Below are positions 24,844-30,746 of a stretch of 30,746 nt of DNA, one piece after another. Both the position numbers and the translations under genes were made by a program. This DNA is from Ophryocystis elektroscirrha (lineage: Eukaryota; Apicomplexa; Conoidasida; Neogregarinorida; Ophryocystidae). The stretch spans positions 48,204-78,949 of the forward strand of contig JAQIFP010000123.1 in assembly GCA_030141585.1 (NCBI GenBank), written 5' to 3'. Position 1 is the stretch's first letter; each line of letters starts with the position of its first letter. The notes under the pieces were generated by a model that was given only the letters and a program-made list of their open reading frames with translations, did no database searches and had not been told where the DNA came from.

Positions 24844-25283
24844 TTTTATATATATATAATTATTTAATTTTTATTTATGTTTGTATTCATCTCTTTTATA
24901 TATATGTATATTATATGCTACTATAATATATATGTACGATTTATTTACTTTTTCTCTATATAGGGTATTCTGTTTTGAAACACATATATGATATATATGA
25001 ATAAATAGATAATATGTATATACATAGACACATATTATCAATATGTAAAGACGCTTATTATAATATAAGTAATTGTTATCGTTTTATTTGTAAAAACTTG
25101 AAGTAGTATTGCTTAGTCGTGAAAATAATAAAAAATATAAGGATAATAGTACAAGTGTATGTAAATATATAAAAATACACGCATAGATGTAACTTAAAAT
25201 ATATTGCAATATGTTTCAGGATATCTACCGAGAAAATATCATCCAGACTAGCGGCAGGTTTGCGCAATGAAAATAAAACGTAA
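23623..25283 (+). CDS. PMCA-type P-type Ca2+-ATPase, C-terminal part only
   Basis: PMCA pumps export Ca2+ across the plasma or organelle membrane. Exons 23623-23859, 24353-24744 and 25220-25283 give 230 residues. They cover the last four transmembrane helices (M7-M10): MTRNILGQAAYQLIVMLVVI; HYTIVFNVFVWLQLFNLIN with SRKIRNELNVFSGI; LWLTMFFLIVVLQVLLVQFG; and IKQWILCIVLGSGSLLVGLL. This order and spacing match PMCA, not SERCA. The luminal/external loop M7-M8 is enlarged (about 50 residues). The cytoplasmic tail is short (about 55 residues) and basic; no calmodulin site can be claimed. The phosphorylation (DKTGT) and nucleotide domains are absent, and nothing upstream on either strand encodes them. 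Exon 1 is preceded by a proper acceptor (GATATTAG), so this is the 3' end of a normal gene rather than a decayed copy. The stop is TAA 25281-25283, but it overlaps a donor-like GTAAG, so one more exon cannot be excluded. Confidence 0.82.
24807..24862. repeat. (TA)n microsatellite in Ca2+-ATPase last intron
   Basis: A TA run of about 50 nt, briefly interrupted by CTTT, in the 475-nt intron before the final Ca2+-ATPase exon. Confidence 0.85.
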
Positions 25284-25992
25284 GATACTTTTGTTAATTA
25301 CGTTTATAGAATGTATGATTTCGTGAAAAGAGGTTATTCGCAAGACACCTCTCAATAAAAACAATTATATTTCCTTGTAAATAGATTGAAAATGTTGCCC
25401 GATTTTGCATGAGTTCTACATTACAGTATGCATATATATATATTTTATTTTTTATATCAATTACTATATATATTAATAGTGACAACTTTTTTATTCTTAA
25501 TGTAAAAATTTAGTCTCAATAATAGAATTACTCATTGAGTTTTATTAAATTAACTGATTATTAATTATCAATGATTTTCTTTCTCATATGTGGTATATAT
25601 CAATAATATTCACGTCAATAAGCTGTAAATTTATGTAATAGAAAAAAAGATATACATGCTGCATTTATATTATTATTTATGTATAACTGGTAAATGAATA
25701 AATGAGTAAAGCTATATGTAAGCGTTCAGATATATATTACAGTCTGTATATGAAATACATAATCACTTTAATAAAATGATTATAATAATAATAACAATGA
25801 TTATATATTAATATATATACTGGTGTAAATAGATATGTGTATTCATAGAAATATATATATACAATAATATATATATTTATTTGTATAGTTTAATATATAT
25901 CATATAATTACAAATTTGTATATAACATGAACAATTAAAGAACAACTATTCAGGAAATCTTGTCATAATTAATATATGTGTATTTAATATAA
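25284..25992. other. Convergent spacer between Ca2+-ATPase and RRP42
   Basis: A 709-bp AT-rich stretch between two facing stop codons. It contains short TA runs near 25430, 25800-25890 and 25970. I see no coding exon that would extend either gene, and no RNA gene. Confidence 0.5.
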
Positions 25993-27728
25993 TTAATTCC
26001 TAACCTGAATAGCGACAAATAGAGACTTAATTTCTATTGGGTATTTCCCGACTTTTTGAATACCCATGCATTCACCTTTTTGGTTCACAGCTGTGATTAT
26101 CGCTACGGCGTAGCAATTGCTTTCTTCTGGAAGTAAATCGTAAACAAAATGGCCTTTAATTAAACTAGAAGTCACGCAAATTGGGACATTCTCGATAGGA
26201 AATGGAGTTCCTTTTTCAGGGCTGTGAAAAATTATTTATCAATACATTGTTTATGGTATATATATTTAATCTAACATATATACATTTAACAAATTCATCT
26301 AGAACAGTTAAATGTATATATCAATATATATATATATATAAATATATTTATATATACTTACTCTGGGTCAACGTCAAAGTCCAATACTTCTTTACCAATA
26401 TTTTCATCAGTGACGTATTTTACAGTCAGTAGTGGAAGTCTTATTGTCAAAATGGCATACAATAAAACATTACTTGGTATTTTTTAAAGCTGCTTTGACT
26501 CCAATGCTGACAATGTCTATAAGATTTCCCGTCAAATTAAGTACCTATAAAGTTTTAGCTCATATATATAATTTATAATTTATTTCATGCATATATATTT
26601 CATTGTATGGAAGATTATACAATATATTTAAATATATATATATGTATATTTATTTTACTCAGATTTATATATATAAATATTTATAAATATAATTTAATAT
26701 GATTATATACACATAGGGATATACGTATAAAATATAAATATATGTATATGGATATATCCATATTATTATTTTTAGTAAATATAAATGCATGATATTATTG
26801 TAATATTAAATTGTATAAGCAAATTATTTTAAATATTTCTAATTCTTTGAAAAATAAAAGCTTACAATTACAGAAATTTCAATATTCCAAGCTAATTTAT
26901 TTTCTTCAATATATAGTTTAGATTTTTCTATGCAGTTTGGTCCCAAACAAAGCTGTTGTATTGTTTTAGAAATATATTCTCCCAAATCAGTGCTATACTT
27001 TGAATCTATTTGTTGAGTCCATATAGCGGAACTTTACTATCAGATAGACTATATTTCTACAATTTACCAATCAACAGAACATGTTATAATCCCTCCTGTC
27101 TGTTCTTCATTTGAAATAAGAACCGGTTCACACTTGAAAGTATTTAAATTGACAGCTCATTTACCTGTACTCCTACATAGATCTCAGATTCTTCAGTTTG
27201 TATATGTGCAGAACCATATGCCTTTGAAATGATGCCAACCTGTGTTATAAACGTTATTTAGAGATTAAATCTAATTTAGGTATAATGTAAATTGAGTAAC
27301 ACAAAAAAAAAAATATATATATGAAGTATACACTAATATATAAAAAAAAAATAAAAAAAAAAAAAAAATTGTTTGTATTTTATATTAATTTCAATTATAT
27401 ATTTTAAACTTAAAATTTATGCAACAATATACATAATAATTAATTATAGAATAAGATATTTACATATATTATACATATTTTATAATGAATACTATAAATA
27501 TATGAATATTATTTATTTAACCTCTATTCGAATCGGTCGAATGTCTTCAAGCTTTCTACCGTCTAAACGACAATTTTGAAGAATGCCGTCCTCTATATAT
27601 TTTTTTTCAGTATTGCTGAGGGGTGTTAAACCCGTTAAATTTGAGAGTGTTGAAGTTAGTGAAAATATAGTTGAACTCTGAGCGTTGGTAGCGCCAGGAA
27701 GTAAAATATCCGTTGGGTTACTGCTCAT
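25993..27728 (-). CDS. RRP42: Exosome complex RNase PH-like subunit RRP42 (EXOSC7)
   Basis: RRP42 is one of six RNase PH-like proteins in the RNA exosome ring, which processes and degrades RNA in nucleus and cytoplasm. Exons on the minus strand: 27728-27522, 27239-27165, 27132-27068, 27031-26866, 26544-26474, 26439-26362, 26221-25993. They sum to 297 codons (296 residues), the same as the human protein's 291 or so. Residues 34-69 hold LTPLSNTEKKYIEDGI and RLDGRKLEDIRPIRIE, the family's N-terminal signature. Later segments are AYGSAHIQTEESEIYVGVQ, GNLIDIVSIGVKAALKNTK and, near the C-terminus, PFPIENVPICVT and MGIQKVGKYPIEIKSLF, all in family order. Like other eukaryotic ring subunits it is expected to be structural rather than catalytic. 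The stop lies four codons after a GTTAGG that could be read as a donor; the length and lack of later exons favour the stop. Introns are 282, 32, 36, 321, 34 and 140 nt. Confidence 0.88.
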
Positions 27729-28202
27729 TATCAATTCATTTCTCTAAAGTAAAAAAAAAGTGAATAATTAACTAATTTAAAAAAAAAAAGATAGTGTTAT
27801 TTCATATATATATATACATATATTATAATAGAATTAATTATGAATTTTATAATTAAAAAATTAAATAATTGAATATAATCGAATACACTTTGTATAATTA
27901 ATTGTATTATGTCTGTATGTTATATTAATATTTTATATATTATAAAATTTATATATAAAATATTACTTATTATATATTAACAACATATTTATTCAATCAT
28001 TAATAATATTAAAATCATTCTTTTTCATACATTAAATATAATGTATTCAAGAATAAAAGAAGACAATCTCAACACTTGATATAATATGCTATAGCATTAA
28101 TATATACACTTGCATATGTAAATCAAACATATATATATATATGAAATAAAGTATAATATATATGATTAAACATTTAATAATATATATTAATTTTTAATAC
28201 TA

Positions 28203-28233
<31 letters not shown>

Positions 28234-28491
28234 ATAGTGCTAAAATATAAATAAAGTTGACACTTCAGCGTGCATCATAGTCTACGATTACATGTTATAT
28301 CGAATATTTCTTAAGCTGATGACAAAGAGTGTCATTTAAAATACATTAAACAATTTCGTATCAATAAATATATATTTTGAGTTAAGTTACAGTGTTCTAA
28401 TTGAATTATAAAACTATATTACTGTGAAAATAGCTGAATCGAAAAACACACCCGCTTAACAGGTCCTGTATAAAAAAAATCAAAAACAAAT
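27729..28491. promoter_or_regulatory. Divergent intergenic region (RRP42 / RPA1), presumed promoters
   Basis: A 763-bp head-to-head spacer. It holds A-rich runs next to RRP42, a (TA)n run at about 28206-28232 and a less AT-rich 200 bp just before RPA1. No defined element is recognisable; the promoter role is inferred from orientation. Confidence 0.4.
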
Positions 28492-29423
28492 ATGTTTGAT
28501 GCAAATGGAGTGATTTGCACAAATGTTCACAAAGCAACTATTTCTTTATTGTCTGAAACAGACATTAAAAAAATATCCGTTTGCAAAGTCAATAGTTCAA
28601 TTGTTTTTGATGACACGGGACCGCGGAAAAATGGCCTCCACGATCCTGCAATGGGTTCCATGGACAATTCGCAGTGCACAACTTGTGGATGTCGCAGAGA
28701 TTGTTCTGGACACATTGGTCACATAGAATTTCCCTTTCATCTTTATCACCCGACACTTTTACCTGCCTGCATTAAGTTATTGAAAGGTTTCTGCTTCTAT
28801 TGCTGTCGATTACGGCTAGCTCCCCAATTAATTCACATATATGTAAAAAAGTTTCAGTTTATTCAGTTAGGTTTATTATCTGAACTAGAAAAGTTTGAGC
28901 AATGTGTTTCAAAAAAAAAAGACGCTTCCGAAAAAAAAAAAGATCTCGAGTGTACAGTAAAAAGAAGCCAACTACTTAATGTCTTTAAAACTTTAAATGA
29001 AGCCAAAAAAAAACGTCTACTAAAACATACTCTGTCAGAAGATATATCCAAAAATCGCTCGACGATCGAGGCATGGTCTAATTTACGTGCTTCTTTCTTT
29101 AAAGTAGCAGCGTCAAAATCAAGTTGTTATCATTGTAGCAAACCTTTCCGCACGTCAATCAAAAAAGGAAACAATTTGGTATCCATCGAGTTAACATGGC
29201 CTGACTTTACAGAAAGTCCTCTTAAAAATTTTTCCAATGAAATTATAAATTTCGACCGTGTCCTCAAAAGAGGTCGTGGTTTCAAGAAAATTGAATTATT
29301 GGCTTTCGAATTATATCCTTTATTGACAAAGTTATGGAATTCTCCTGATTTAACTATTTTAGATTTTTTATTTCCCATTGGTAATACATTTATAATTAAA
29401 TTATTCATACTATTTTTATAACG

Positions 29424-29472
<49 letters not shown>

Positions 29473-30298
29473 CTTACATGTGTATAAATGAATATAAATG
29501 AACCTATACATATGTATATATATTTATACTTATATATATGTAAATATATTTACCTATACATATGTATGTATATATACGAGTATATATATATATATGTATA
29601 CGTTTATATGTGTTCATGTATTAAGGTATATATATGTATGTATGTACATGAATATGCATACATTCATATACACACATAAATGTATATACATGAAAATATA
29701 TATATACTAATATACATACATATTTATGTATATATGTATATATAGGTACCTATATATACATATATATAAATATGCATACATATATATACATAAATTTATA
29801 TACATATATCTATATACATATGTACTCACATATATGTATATATGTATTTATAGATATATATATGTAAATACATATATACATATACGTATACATTTATCAA
29901 TATATGTATGTTTAAAGAATTACAATTTAAATTGATTATATTTAAATATATTATATTTTATTAATATAAGCAATAATTATATTGTTGATAATTTAAATAA
30001 TTATTTCTTATATGTGACATTAATAATTTTTAAAGTAAGTATTTGAAACACAGGTAGTAAGTTGGGTCTGAACATTTTTTTCATGCGAAATTTACCGGTT
30101 CCTGCAAATCGCTTTAGACCTCTAATTAAAAGAAGCAGTAAAGACCAAGGAGCGCTTCATCCTCACACCGCTATAATGGTAGACATGTTAGACCTTATCA
30201 ACAAAATTTATTTTTCTCTTTCACTTATGAAGCAGCCCAAAGAACTTATTGCTTCTATTAACACTGCCGCTGATCTACAAAAATTAAATATTCCTGAT
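28492..30298 (+). CDS. RPA1: RNA polymerase I largest subunit RPA1, N-terminal part (partial)
   Basis: RPA1 (RPA190) is the catalytic largest subunit of RNA polymerase I, which makes rRNA in the nucleolus. Exons 28492-29380 and 30054-30298 give 378 residues in frame. The clamp-core zinc site shows C62-x2-C65, C71 and H74 (CSGHIGHIEFP), and a second zinc pair is C101-x2-C104 (CFYCC). Residues 45-58 (PRKNGLHDPAMGSM) match the D-x-x-MG segment of largest subunits. A third CYHC pair lies in the Pol I-type insertion. Exon 2 holds FFMRNLPVPANRFRP, the RPA1 form of the conserved IPVPPxxxRP block. Pol I identity rests on the insertion between zinc site and that block, together with this motif form. 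The donor at 30299 (GTAAGT) is followed by an intron with tandem repeats that reaches the right edge. The active-site NADFDGD block is therefore outside the window. Confidence 0.88.
29425..29905. repeat. (TA)n and TATG-variant repeat block in RPA1 intron 1
   Basis: Pure TA from about 29427 to 29469, then about 430 bp of TATATGTA/TACATATA-type degenerate repeat, inside the 673-nt intron between RPA1 exons 1 and 2. Tyr/Ile/Met frames here are artefacts. Confidence 0.85.
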
Positions 30299-30406
30299 GT
30301 AAGTTTATTCAAGTTATTGTTGAACCAAAATTTTACTTTACTTAATAAATAGTACATTAAATTATAATATTTTGGAAATAAACATTTTACGTTTTGTTTG
30401 CTTTAA

Positions 30407-30622
30407 CTCGAATGCAGTCAGTTTAGTTAGCTCGAGTGCAGTCAGTTTAGTTAGCTCGAGTGCAGTCAGTTTAGTTAGCTCGATTGCAGTCAGTTTAGTT
30501 AGCTCGAGTGCAGTCAGTTTAGTTAGCTCGAATGCAGTCAGTTTAGTTAGCTCGAATGCAGTCGATTTAATTAGCTCGAATGCAGTCAGTTTAGTTAGCT
30601 CGAATGTAATTGATTTATTTAT
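30407..30622 (+). repeat. 24-bp minisatellite in RPA1 intron 2, about 9 copies
   Basis: Nine head-to-tail 24-bp units of the form CTCGAATGCAGTCAGTTTAG + TTAG. Units 1-6 and 8 differ at one position (A/G/T in CTCGANTGC); units 7 and 9 are more diverged. The period is a multiple of three, so an open frame reading SLVSSNAV crosses the array. It is not in frame with RPA1 coding and follows a good donor, so I treat it as intronic. Confidence 0.9.
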
Positions 30623-30646
30623 TTCGAGTCATGTAAGCATTTCATA

Positions 30647-30746
30647 AAGAAACGTTTATAAAGAAGCGTTTATGAAGAAGCGTTTATGAAGAAGCGTTTA
30701 TGAAAAAGCGTTTATGAAAAAGCGTTTATGAAGAAGCGTTTATGAA
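30647..30746 (+). repeat. 14-bp minisatellite at right edge, 7 copies
   Basis: Seven 14-bp units of AAGAAGCGTTTATG plus two bases, running to the last base of the window. Units 2-4 and 7 are identical; 1, 5 and 6 carry one to three changes. The array probably continues beyond the edge. Confidence 0.9.

Noticed and set aside
28312..28440. Possible C/D-box snoRNA upstream of RPA1 (TGATGAC at about 28317, CTGA at about 28433)
   Set aside because: The boxes are about 115 bp apart, there is no convincing terminal stem or C'/D' pair, and such short motifs occur by chance in AT-rich DNA.
30372..30647. A 91-residue frame with SLVSSNAV repeats
   Set aside because: It is the in-frame reading of a 24-bp minisatellite. 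It follows a clear RPA1 donor at 30299, is not joined by any acceptor, and its period of 24 makes an open frame likely by chance.

Overview
This is a eukaryotic nuclear window: very AT-rich, full of (TA)n arrays, with protein genes cut into many small exons that use ordinary GT-AG introns and the standard genetic code. The gene set (multi-C2 CEP76-like centriole protein, PMCA-type Ca2+ pump, BIG/Sec7 ARF-GEF, MCM2, RNA polymerase I subunits, exosome subunit) fits a unicellular eukaryote that builds centrioles. An alveolate, perhaps an apicomplexan relative, is my best guess, but no single feature proves it.

Layout, left to right. (1) Minus strand, running off the left edge: N-terminal half of a BIG/Sec7-family ARF-GEF (149-2586). 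(2) Plus strand: a complete 20-exon, 1570-codon CEP76-like protein (3298-11403). (3) Minus strand, convergent with it: a 7-exon RNA polymerase I RPA12-like subunit (11559-12808), then a single-exon ZRANB3-type HNH nuclease (12989-13951). (4) Plus strand: 17-exon MCM2 (14104-20050), followed with almost no gap by a 3-exon glutaredoxin-fold/zinc-ribbon protein (20052-21605), then the 5' exon of a DIS3L2-like RNase II (21824-22769). (5) After about 300 bp of (TA)n the DIS3L2 gene does not continue. Instead the last three exons of a PMCA-type Ca2+-ATPase appear (23623-25283). (6) Minus strand: complete 7-exon exosome subunit RRP42/EXOSC7 (25993-27728). (7) Plus strand: the first two exons of RNA polymerase I subunit RPA1 (28492-30298), whose next intron holds two minisatellites at the right edge.

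I rebuilt the splice structures by hand, requiring GT-AG ends, phase agreement and recognisable protein. Introns fall into two size classes: 26 tiny ones (29-55 nt, most 31-39) and 30 long ones (74-791 nt). The long ones carry almost all the (TA)n and minisatellite DNA. Several genes serve RNA synthesis and turnover (RPA1, RPA12, RRP42, DIS3L2). I see no sign of an operon: neighbours are divergent, convergent or loosely tandem.

The points most worth checking are the DIS3L2/PMCA break, the one-codon first exon proposed for MCM2, the 1-bp spacing between MCM2 and its neighbour, and the stand-alone HNH nuclease. I found no tRNA, rRNA, CRISPR array or transposon gene.
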